From Bacteroidales bacterium (GTDB taxonomy: Bacteria; Bacteroidota; Bacteroidia; Bacteroidales; JAGOPY01): a stretch of 48,487 nt of DNA. Each line of letters begins with the position of its first letter. Within the stretch, counting starts at the first letter, position 1. The DNA lies in assembly GCA_023229505.1 (NCBI GenBank), contig JALNZD010000031.1, forward strand, positions 1-48,487, read 5' to 3'. Below are positions 41,475-48,487 of the stretch, in pieces. Made by a program: the position numbers and the translations under genes. A model generated the notes under the pieces. That model made no database searches, was not told the DNA's origin, and saw only the letters and a program-made list of their open reading frames with translations.

Positions 41475-42803
41475 CTAGTTAAGAGTAGTATAAGTAATGA
41501 TCAGTTTCATTCTGTCTTCAGGAGCAATAGGTAATTGAGGACTTTTTCCGCTCAGGAGGACACGTTGCGCATTGACAGCTCCCCCGGAGACATATACCTC
41601 AAGGCCGTAATCAGGATCAGCAGATCGCATCAATTCCTGGATAGTATTGGTAATCCTGAACCAGTAACCATGATTGTTTTTATCATAATATCCTCCAAAA
41701 TAACCTTCCCCTTCCAGCTGGTCATCCGTTATAGAATATCCTCCTTCTGCTTTTCTTTTGACTAAAACCAGCGTACTGGCGACGTCCAGCCCCGGATCCG
41801 GCTCATAGCAACTGAGAAATAAGCGGGCCTCATTCACAGCGATATTTCCATTGGCATAATAATTCTTAATGTAAGGAAAGCGCACAAAGGTTTTAACACC
41901 GCCAAGAGCCTGCACATAACAAATGCTTTTACCCAACGTCGTATCTTTATCAATAACCTGTGCCTTGAATGCAGGGTCCCCGAGGCTGTAATCATGGGTA
42001 AAATTGCCAAAGCGGGCGCAGTTGCTGTTGATCAGATATTCAAATTTCAGGGAGTCATCTGTGCCATTATGGTAATAAAGCGTCATTTCCGAAACGGACG
42101 ATAAAAGGTCGAGGTAGATTATTGAACCTCCACTATTGGCGGGCTCTGCAGTAACATAAAGGCCATAAAAATAATTCAGGAAACTTTTATTGTCGGCCAT
42201 GCTGTCAGCCGGGGCAGTGAGAAGTTTGCTAGCCAGTGTGGAAGTCAGTGAACCCAGATGGATGCGAAGATGAGGATCCAGTGTATCTACCCCGATAATA
42301 ACATTGCTGGAAAAATCAGGAGTGAATGTTTTTTGGCCAAGTAATGTTTCCTTAACGGCTACCGACTGGTTCGAATAATATAGTGAATCCAATTGAATCT
42401 GTCCGGCTAACTCGTAAACCTTTACAGTCATGACTGCAGTTGAGTCGCCATAAAAACCATCATATTTCAGCGAAAGGACCAGGGAATCAGGATAGGGAGT
42501 TATCCCAAAGTCATAGGCAGATTCTGACAACCTGAATTGAGTGTAAAAACTGGCAGTCGATCTGCCAAATACAGGATCTACCATGCTGCCAAGCAAGGAA
42601 ACAGAGGTTTCATCAGTTTTAACAGAATCCACAATCTGCGAATATGCGATTACAGCGGTTGTATCGATGGAGTGCACATTGAGTTTGTCGCCGGGGGGCT
42701 GGATCTCAAGCCCAAGGTCATTATTTTCTTTTTTACAGGTTGTAAGTAAGAGGGCTGTGATCAGGAAAAGGCCTGCAGAAAACCAGCTGAACTTCTTAAG
42801 CAT
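41475..42803 (-). CDS. DUF4270 family lipoprotein
   Basis: This 442-residue lipoprotein of unknown function is typical of Bacteroidota. From the ATG at 42803 the signal MLKKFSWFSAGLFLITALLL leads to a lipobox LLTTC with Cys23, then KKENNDLGLEIQPPGD and a long beta-rich body with SLLGSMVDPVFGRSTASFYTQF, the DUF4270 hallmark, ending RVLLSGKSPQLPIAPEDRMK. A longer frame to 42875 would overlap the glgA end and bury the signal peptide, so I reject it. It sits between glgA and glmS, a conserved setting that suggests an envelope or polysaccharide role. Confidence 0.88.
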   Translation of the reverse strand: MLKKFSWFSAGLFLITALLLTTCKKENNDLGLEIQPPGDKLNVHSIDTTAVIAYSQIVDSVKTDETSVSLLGSMVDPVFGRSTASFYTQFRLSESAYDFGITPYPDSLVLSLKYDGFYGDSTAVMTVKVYELAGQIQLDSLYYSNQSVAVKETLLGQKTFTPDFSSNVIIGVDTLDPHLRIHLGSLTSTLASKLLTAPADSMADNKSFLNYFYGLYVTAEPANSGGSIIYLDLLSSVSEMTLYYHNGTDDSLKFEYLINSNCARFGNFTHDYSLGDPAFKAQVIDKDTTLGKSICYVQALGGVKTFVRFPYIKNYYANGNIAVNEARLFLSCYEPDPGLDVASTLVLVKRKAEGGYSITDDQLEGEGYFGGYYDKNNHGYWFRITNTIQELMRSADPDYGLEVYVSGGAVNAQRVLLSGKSPQLPIAPEDRMKLIITYTTLN

Positions 42804-42849
42804 TGTCACGTTAAGTTTAAATTGAAAAAGATAACAGTATCCGGAATGA

Positions 42850-43677
42850 TTAACGCGAAACAACGGGTTCCTCAATCAAAATCTTATCGTAGAAATCCGA
42901 GAAAGCTTCCAGGTATTGTTCCTCTCCCTGATAATCAAGGACAGGTTTACCTGATTTGCCAACATATTCCAGGAGTTCTTTATTGATCTTCCGGCTGCCG
43001 ATGATTACGCCATCGGAATATTGCACCGCTGCTTTGATTAAATTAACGAAATTAGTCTTCTTGTAGTATGCAAGGTCCTGTTTTGTCACCCCGTCGTATT
43101 TAATTTTTTTACTGATATCGGCATGCATTTCCTCCTTGAAATCATCATCATAAATTGAGATGACAACTTTTGTTTCGTTGAACAGGGGATTATCGCGATA
43201 GGATTTTTTCACATAAAGCGGGATAAGACTGGTAAACCAGCCGTGGCAATGGATAATATCCGGACTCCAGCCTAATTTTTTAACGGTTTCCAACACACCC
43301 CTTGCAAAGAAGATCGCCCTTTCATCATTATCATCAAAGAATTTACCGTTTTTATCGTAAAGGTTAGCTTTGCGCTGAAAATAATCTTCATTGTCGATAA
43401 AATAGATCTGCATGCGGGCTTGCTGTATGGAGGCTACTTTTATAATCAGCGGGTGGTCATTATTGTCAATGATCAGGTTCATCCCCGATAAGCGGATCAC
43501 CTCATGCAACTGGTTTCTTCGTTCGTTGATGGTTCCGTAACGAGGCATAAAAGTCCGGATTTCTTTTCCTTTCTCCTGAATCCCCTGAGGAAGATAACGT
43601 CCGATTCGCCCGATGGGAGTTTCTTCAATATAAGGCATTATTTCCTGAGATACGAAGAGGACTCTCTTTTTTTCCAT
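42850..43677 (-). CDS. Glycogen/starch synthase, catalytic N-terminal domain only
   Basis: This 275-residue protein matches the N-terminal Rossmann domain of GT5 glycogen/starch synthases (KKRVLFVSQEIMPY, GIQEKGKEIRTFMPRYG, DIIHCHGWFTSLIPLY). It lacks the C-terminal GT domain that completes the active site. The KxGGL motif that binds ADP-glucose is replaced by TPIGRIGR. Short proteins of this kind are standard next to DUF4270 and glmS in Bacteroidota, so this is the normal family form and not a truncation. Whether it makes glycogen or has another sugar-related role is open. It has its own TACCTTTG box. Confidence 0.8.
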   Translation of the reverse strand: MEKKRVLFVSQEIMPYIEETPIGRIGRYLPQGIQEKGKEIRTFMPRYGTINERRNQLHEVIRLSGMNLIIDNNDHPLIIKVASIQQARMQIYFIDNEDYFQRKANLYDKNGKFFDDNDERAIFFARGVLETVKKLGWSPDIIHCHGWFTSLIPLYVKKSYRDNPLFNETKVVISIYDDDFKEEMHADISKKIKYDGVTKQDLAYYKKTNFVNLIKAAVQYSDGVIIGSRKINKELLEYVGKSGKPVLDYQGEEQYLEAFSDFYDKILIEEPVVSR

Positions 43678-43708
43678 AACAGACGGCTTGAATTTTTAAA
43701 AAGTTATG

Positions 43709-43716
43709 CAAAGGTA
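43709..43716 (-). promoter_or_regulatory. -7 element of the glycogen synthase-like gene (TACCTTTG)
   Basis: This is an exact TAnnTTTG match on the minus strand, 31 bp before the ATG. Confidence 0.55.
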
Positions 43717-43809
43717 GTAAATATTAAGTAATTAATTGATTTATACAATAGGCACGACTGTTAAAAAGATAAATAATGAAAAAATTTTAACTGGAGATGT
43801 GGTGGGCTG

Positions 43810-44466
43810 TCAGATTGTGGCAGATGAATCACCTTCCGGATTAATTCCAGTTGTATTTTCAGGAGATTCTTTCTTAGCGAAAAACTTTTTTTGAAAGATG
43901 AGCAACAAAAGTACACCGGTTGTGATAGAGCTATCTGCAACATTGAAGACAGGCCGGAAGAATGTGAATGGTTGCCCTCCCCATAACGGGACCCAATCGG
44001 GAAGGGTTGTTTCAATTACAGGAAAATATAGCATATCGACTACTTTCCCGTGCAGGAAGGCGCTGTAACCACCTTCGGGAGGAAAAAGAGTTGCAACACT
44101 GTGAAAGCTGCTCTCATTGAAGATCAGTCCGTAAAAAGCGCTGTCGATGATGTTTCCAAGCGCACCGGCCATGATAAGTGAAAAGCTGAAAATCAAGCCC
44201 GGATGAGGGGATTTTTTTCGTAAACGATATATGTAATAACCTATAATGATGATGGCAATGATCCGGAAAATACTGAGAATTAATTTACCTGCTGCTCCTC
44301 CGAAAGTAAAACCGAATGCCATGCCTTCATTTTCAGTAAAGTGAAGGATGAACCAATTCCCGGCCACATTGATTTCCTGGCCCAGGGTCATGTGGGTCTT
44401 GATCCAGAATTTTAATACCTGGTCCAGGATCAGTACCAACAGGACAATGAGAATGGATTTCTTCAA
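43810..44466 (-). CDS. lspA: Lipoprotein signal peptidase II
   Basis: LspA cleaves the signal peptide of prolipoproteins in the inner membrane. The 218 residues have four predicted membrane helices, with LVLILDQVLKFWI first, FTENEGMAFGF, and the two catalytic aspartates in GALGNIIDSAFYG and FNVADSSI. An insertion of about 45 residues between the catalytic motifs makes it longer than the usual 160 or so, as in other Bacteroidota. Its start overlaps the dksA-like stop by 4 bp, and it closes the operon ileS-dksA-lspA. Confidence 0.96.
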   Translation of the reverse strand: MKKSILIVLLVLILDQVLKFWIKTHMTLGQEINVAGNWFILHFTENEGMAFGFTFGGAAGKLILSIFRIIAIIIIGYYIYRLRKKSPHPGLIFSFSLIMAGALGNIIDSAFYGLIFNESSFHSVATLFPPEGGYSAFLHGKVVDMLYFPVIETTLPDWVPLWGGQPFTFFRPVFNVADSSITTGVLLLLIFQKKFFAKKESPENTTGINPEGDSSATI

Positions 44467-44879
44467 GACTTTACATGCTGGTTAAGCTTGGCTTCGATGC
44501 TGAGGGTTGCATGCGGTACGCTTTTCAGCCTTTCTTTGGAGATGAGTTTCCCCGTCACCCGGCAGATTCCGAAAGTCTTATTTTCGATCCTCAGGAGGGC
44601 ATTTTCGAGATTATTGATAAACTTTTGCTGCCTGGAAGCCAGCCGGCTGTTTTCTTCTTTCGACATAACCTGGTATCCCTCTTCAAGAATCTTAAAAGTA
44701 GGTGAAGTATCATCTGTGCCATGCTCACCGTCAAGATGGTAAGCTTCCATCAGCAATTTCAAATCTTCATTGGCTTTTTCCAGTTTACTCAGGATTAGCT
44801 CCTTGAATTCCTCAAGTTCTTCATCAGAATATCTGTTCTTTTCCTGTAATTCAAGTTTCTGCTTTTTAGTGTCAGTCAT
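44463..44879 (-). CDS. DksA/TraR-family protein with degraded zinc finger
   Basis: This 138-residue protein is of the DksA/TraR type, which binds the RNA polymerase secondary channel and adjusts transcription with ppGpp. The N-terminal coiled coil (about 15-95: SDEELEEFKELILSKLEKAN) is followed by the finger region GICRVTGKLISKERLKSVPH. The usual four zinc cysteines are reduced to one (GIC), with Thr and Ser in place of others, so no C4 zinc site can form. This degenerate form recurs in Bacteroidota. The start is the ATG at 44879; an earlier in-frame ATG at 44897 would crowd the ileS end. It is placed between ileS and lspA. Confidence 0.88.
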   Translation of the reverse strand: MTDTKKQKLELQEKNRYSDEELEEFKELILSKLEKANEDLKLLMEAYHLDGEHGTDDTSPTFKILEEGYQVMSKEENSRLASRQQKFINNLENALLRIENKTFGICRVTGKLISKERLKSVPHATLSIEAKLNQHVKS

Positions 44880-44918
44880 AGCTGGAAGTTTTATCAATTA
44901 ATATGAAAATATAAAAAA

Positions 44919-47900
44919 TTATTTAGTCTTTTCAATCCGGACATTGGTGCTGAATTCATCGGTCAGTTCAATGGTGACTTGGTTTTCGCCTTTGATTTTA
45001 TCAACTAGATCAAGGGACTCAGCTAAAATTTCCGCGCAAATATACGACAAATTATTTTGGATGGCCGTTTCCAGGTATTCCATTTTTTCGACCTGGACAC
45101 GAATCTTGTCGGTGACTTCAAAATCCCTGTCCTTTCGAAGGTTCTGGATCCTGTTGATAAGTTCCCTTGCAAGGCCTTCCTTTTTCAGTTCATCGGTGAT
45201 ATTGATGTCGAGGGCTACCGTCAGGTCGCCGGTCGAACTGATCAGCCAGCCCGGGATGTCTTCGGTCGTGATTTCAACGTCATGAAGGGTTATTTCCACT
45301 AATTCATCCTCAATAGTCATCTTGAATACCTCTTCCTCTTCCATCTGGCTTATCTGCACGGGCGTAAGGGACGTGATAGCGGCTGCAATAGGCTTCATCA
45401 GCTTTCCGAAACGAGGGCCCAGGGTTTTAAAATTTGGCTTGATCTTTTTTACCAGGATACCTGCTGTTTCAGTCAGGTAGTCGATCTCTTTTACGTTCAC
45501 TTCCGAAAGGATAAGGTTCTCCACAGCCTTTAGCTGGGCCCTGTTGTGCTCATTGAGGATGGGGATCATGATCTTGTTCAGTGGCTGCCTTACGCGGATA
45601 TTGGAACGTTTCCGCAGCGACAGGATCATGGAAGAAATTTTTTGAGCCAGTTCCATTCTTTCCTCAAGGTCAAGGTCGATCTGGCTCTCATCGGCCACCG
45701 GGAAGTCGGTCAGGTGAACGGAATCGGCCTTTATCCGGCCCGTAACTTCATTCAGATCTGTAAATAGACGTTCCATGAAGAAAGGTGCGATAGGAGACCC
45801 AAGCTGGGCTATTACTTCAAGGCAACGGTAAAGTGTCTGGTAAGCAGCAATTTTATCATCCGAATAATCTCCCTTCCAGAAACGGCGCCGCGATAACCGG
45901 ACATACCAGTTGCTGAGGTGATCGATAGCGAAATCCTGTATTGCCCGTCCGGCTTTTGTAGGCTCAAAATCTTCGTAATAGCTTTCTACCTTACGGATCA
46001 GGGAATTTAGTTCCGACAGGATCCAGCAGTCGATCTCGGGACGTTTTTCGAAAGGGATTTCCTTTTCGGCGTTGGTAAACCCGTCGATATTGGCATACAG
46101 GGCAAAGAAGGCATAAGTGTTATACAGGGTACCGAAGAATTTTCGTTGAACTTCAGCGATGCTGTCGAGATCGAATTTCAGGTTATCCCAGGGCTGTGAG
46201 TTGGTCATCATATACCAGCGGGTGGCATCAGGGCCGAATTTGCCGATGGTTTCAAACGGATCGGCCGCATTACCAAGCCTTTTCGACATTTTGTTGCCAT
46301 CTTTGTCGAGCACCAGGCCATTGGAAACACAGGTTTTGAAAGAAACAGAATCGAAAAGCATAACAGCGATGGCATGCAGGGTAAAGAACCATCCCCTTGT
46401 CTGGTCAACGCCTTCCGCAATGAAATCGGCGGGAAAATAATGCTCCAGCTCCTTGTTCTCAAACGGGTAATGGAACTGGGCATAAGGCATGGCCCCGGAA
46501 TCAAACCAAACATCGATCAGGTCGAGTTCCCTGGTCATCTTTCTGCCCTTCTCAGAAACAAGGAAAATATCATCTACATAAGGACGGTGCAAGTCGAAAG
46601 AATGGTAATTCTCTGCCGAATTATTCCCCGGGATATATTTCTCAAGCGGATTTTGTGTCATAAAACCGACTGTAACCGATTTTCCAATTTCAATTTTCAA
46701 TTCTGAAACTGAGCCGATGCACTTGAATTCAGAACGATCTTCACTAACCCAGATAGGAAGCGGTGTACCCCAGTAACGGGAACGGGAAAGGTTCCAGTCG
46801 ACAAGGTTTTCCAACCAGTTGCCAAACCGGCCTATGCCGGTCGAAACCGGTTTCCAGTTGATCGTCTTGTTCAGCTCGATCATCTGGTCCTTGTAAGCGG
46901 TTGTTCTTATAAACCAGGAATCAAGCGGGTAATAAAGGATTGGTTTGTCCGTGCGCCAGCAATGCGGATATGAGTGCTCGTACTTTTCGGTCTTAAAGGC
47001 CCTGTTTTCCTTTTTCAGCTTTACAACGATGTCGACATCAACACTTTCATCCCCAGGTACAAAATTCGGATCGTATTCTGTTTTGACGAACCTGCCTGCA
47101 AATTCACCCATAGTTTCGATGAATTTTCCCTGCTTGTCGACCATCGTAAGGGAGCCGATGCCATTTTCCCTGGCTACTTTGAAGTCGTCCGCGCCAAAGC
47201 TGGGAGCAATATGGACGATGCCTGCGCCATCTTCCGTAGTAACGAAATCACCGGTTACGACTATGAAAGAATCTCCTGTTTCAGGCTGGGCGTAAGGGAG
47301 AAGCTGCTCGTAGCGTAGCCCTGCTAGCCTTGACCCTTTAAAAGATCCGGAAACTTCGAAAGGAATAGCTTTCTGGCCTTCCTGGTAATCTTCCAGTTTA
47401 AGGCCTGCATTTTTTTCCGGGAAGAAATTATGGACCAGGTCTTTTGCCAGGATAACGGTAATAGGCAGACTTGTATAAGGGTTAAACGATTTAACCCTGA
47501 CGTATTCAATATCTTTTCCAACGGCCAGGGCGGTATTGGATGGCAGGGTCCACGGTGTGGTGGTCCAGGCCAGGAAGAAAACATCGCCATGGGCATCTTT
47601 AAAAAGGAATTCAGAATCCGGGTTGCGGACAACTTTAAACTGTGTTGTAACAGTCAGGTCTTTCACTTCCTTATAGACTCCGGGCAGGTTTAACTCATGT
47701 GAGCTCAACCCTGTACCGGCGGCAGGGGAGTAAGGCTGGATAGTGTAGCCTTCATACAGCAGGTCTTTGTCGTACAATTGTTTCAGCAGCCACCATACCG
47801 ACTCGATATACTTGTTGTCGAAGGTAATGTAAGGATCATCGAGATCGACCCAATAACCCATTTTGATGGTAAGGTCGTCCCAGAGGTCCTTGTATTTCAT

Positions 47901-48278
47901 TACCTCTTGTTTGCAGGTACGGTTATATTCTTCGACAGATATCTTTTTCCCGATATCTTCCTTGGTAATACCCAGGGTCTGTTCGACGCTGATTTCCACC
48001 GGAAGGCCATGGGTATCCCAGCCTGCTTTGCGCTGAACGAGGTATCCCTTGAGGGTTTTATAGCGGCAGAAAATGTCCTTAATGGCACGGGCCATCACAT
48101 GGTGGATCCCTGGTTTGCCATTGGCAGATGGCGGCCCTTCGTAAAATACAAATTCCTTATGGCCTTCCCTGATCTGCAGGCTTTTTTCGAAGGTCCGGTG
48201 CTGTTCCCAGTACGCGTTGATCTCCTTGCCGATGCGAGTCAGGTTAAGCTCCTTGTATTCCTTGTATTTGCGTTTCAT
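44919..48278 (-). CDS. ileS: Isoleucine--tRNA ligase, type 2 (GXHH active-site variant)
   Basis: This 1119-residue class I synthetase charges tRNA-Ile. The usual HXGH motif reads GIHH at residues 57-60 (SANGKPGIHHVMARAIKD), the swapped form reported for some IleRS2 enzymes. The KMSKS loop is KMSKR at 663-667. The editing domain is present (AWTTTPWTLPSNTALAVG, GAGIVHIAPSFGADD). The long C-terminal region with DFEVTDKIRVQVEK is typical of the eukaryote-like type 2 enzyme found in Bacteroidota. I start at the ATG at 48278 (MKRKYKEYKELNL); the frame extends to a TTG at 48296. It heads the operon with the dksA-like gene and lspA. Confidence 0.97.
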   Translation of the reverse strand: MKRKYKEYKELNLTRIGKEINAYWEQHRTFEKSLQIREGHKEFVFYEGPPSANGKPGIHHVMARAIKDIFCRYKTLKGYLVQRKAGWDTHGLPVEISVEQTLGITKEDIGKKISVEEYNRTCKQEVMKYKDLWDDLTIKMGYWVDLDDPYITFDNKYIESVWWLLKQLYDKDLLYEGYTIQPYSPAAGTGLSSHELNLPGVYKEVKDLTVTTQFKVVRNPDSEFLFKDAHGDVFFLAWTTTPWTLPSNTALAVGKDIEYVRVKSFNPYTSLPITVILAKDLVHNFFPEKNAGLKLEDYQEGQKAIPFEVSGSFKGSRLAGLRYEQLLPYAQPETGDSFIVVTGDFVTTEDGAGIVHIAPSFGADDFKVARENGIGSLTMVDKQGKFIETMGEFAGRFVKTEYDPNFVPGDESVDVDIVVKLKKENRAFKTEKYEHSYPHCWRTDKPILYYPLDSWFIRTTAYKDQMIELNKTINWKPVSTGIGRFGNWLENLVDWNLSRSRYWGTPLPIWVSEDRSEFKCIGSVSELKIEIGKSVTVGFMTQNPLEKYIPGNNSAENYHSFDLHRPYVDDIFLVSEKGRKMTRELDLIDVWFDSGAMPYAQFHYPFENKELEHYFPADFIAEGVDQTRGWFFTLHAIAVMLFDSVSFKTCVSNGLVLDKDGNKMSKRLGNAADPFETIGKFGPDATRWYMMTNSQPWDNLKFDLDSIAEVQRKFFGTLYNTYAFFALYANIDGFTNAEKEIPFEKRPEIDCWILSELNSLIRKVESYYEDFEPTKAGRAIQDFAIDHLSNWYVRLSRRRFWKGDYSDDKIAAYQTLYRCLEVIAQLGSPIAPFFMERLFTDLNEVTGRIKADSVHLTDFPVADESQIDLDLEERMELAQKISSMILSLRKRSNIRVRQPLNKIMIPILNEHNRAQLKAVENLILSEVNVKEIDYLTETAGILVKKIKPNFKTLGPRFGKLMKPIAAAITSLTPVQISQMEEEEVFKMTIEDELVEITLHDVEITTEDIPGWLISSTGDLTVALDINITDELKKEGLARELINRIQNLRKDRDFEVTDKIRVQVEKMEYLETAIQNNLSYICAEILAESLDLVDKIKGENQVTIELTDEFSTNVRIEKTK

Positions 48279-48314
48279 GCAGCCTTGGGATTGCAATTTT
48301 TAAAAATGAGGGTG

Positions 48315-48322
48315 CAAAGATA
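48315..48322 (-). promoter_or_regulatory. -7 element of the ileS operon (TATCTTTG)
   Basis: This is an exact TAnnTTTG match on the minus strand, 36 bp before the ATG at 48278. Confidence 0.6.
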
Positions 48323-48358
48323 TTATAACTATCTGACATAGCAACATGAGGCATAGAA

Positions 48359-48379
48359 GTCATTAGTCATTAGTCCCTA
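48359..48379 (+). repeat. Short heptad run, GTCATTA, two and a half copies
   Basis: GTCATTA occurs twice, then GTCCCTA. It is weak alone, but its word matches the array at 14865 and a lone copy near the window end. No gene was seen from 48323 to 48487. Confidence 0.5.
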
Positions 48380-48487
48380 AATATAGAACAATATAGTCCG
48401 TACAAAGAATAACTTACTAAATTTAAGCGTTGCCCCGTGCAGTGTAGACCGTTCAACTTATGATACTTTGATATCAATCATTAGTCT

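Noticed and set aside
42804..42875. N-terminal extension of the DUF4270 lipoprotein
   Set aside because: It would bury the signal peptide and overlap the end of the upstream gene. The start at 42803 gives a proper lipobox.

Overview
The window reads as part of a Bacteroidota chromosome, probably an environmental Bacteroidales/Marinilabiliales-type lineage. The evidence is a PorV-type type IX secretion (T9SS) channel with T9SS C-terminal sorting domains, a DUF4270 lipoprotein, a one-domain glycogen/starch synthase next to glmS, an atpD-atpC pair apart from other ATP synthase genes, and many upstream TAnnTTTG boxes, the -7 promoter element of this phylum. Ribosome binding sites are weak or absent. 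No rRNA operon, CRISPR array or intact transposase was seen.

Layout. 1-10.2 kb: a 5' fragment of ftsX, divergent from leuS, a DUF3108 protein and a 2005-residue alpha-2-macroglobulin-like protein. 10.2-13.1 kb is AT-rich accessory DNA: a self-inhibited Fic protein with a likely operator-promoter, a broken T9SS-exported protein, and a GxxExxY protein between inverted repeats. 13.1-22.6 kb: a radical SAM/DUF6873 pair, aspS, an alkaline phosphatase, a U32 protein, a PHP gene stub, and the DUF177-rpmF-plsX-fabH operon. 22.8-30.2 kb: proline dehydrogenase, atpD-atpC, methylmalonyl-CoA epimerase, glyS, pth, rplY, prs and a tRNA-Leu. 30.2-35.6 kb is again accessory: a DUF4160/DUF2442 pair between an intact and a 5'-truncated tRNA-Leu copy, porV, a large T9SS cargo protein and a broken DUF4143 ATPase. 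35.7-48.5 kb: an S41 protease, superoxide dismutase, a four-helix bundle protein, a propeller stub, the glgA-DUF4270-glmS cluster and the ileS-dksA-lspA operon.

The most striking signal is not a gene. Nearly every longer gap between housekeeping genes carries a short array of 7-bp units (8-bp at 38-39.5 kb, 11-bp at one locus). Each locus has its own word but keeps strict periodicity. About nineteen such arrays were found by reading, and several run into genes, supplying stop codons, C-termini or a signal peptide. Some occur as complementary pairs that can fold as hairpins. Matching arrays or other matched repeats flank the small orphan genes (four-helix bundle, DUF4160/DUF2442, GxxExxY). The arrays resemble the heptanucleotide repeats (STRR) known from filamentous cyanobacteria. 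Their role here is unknown.

Other points of note are three direct repeats spaced 33-34 bp over the fic promoter, loss of the thioester motif in the macroglobulin, a GXHH active-site motif in IleRS that predicts mupirocin resistance, a 30-bp perfect palindrome before aspS, and several gene stubs showing active decay.
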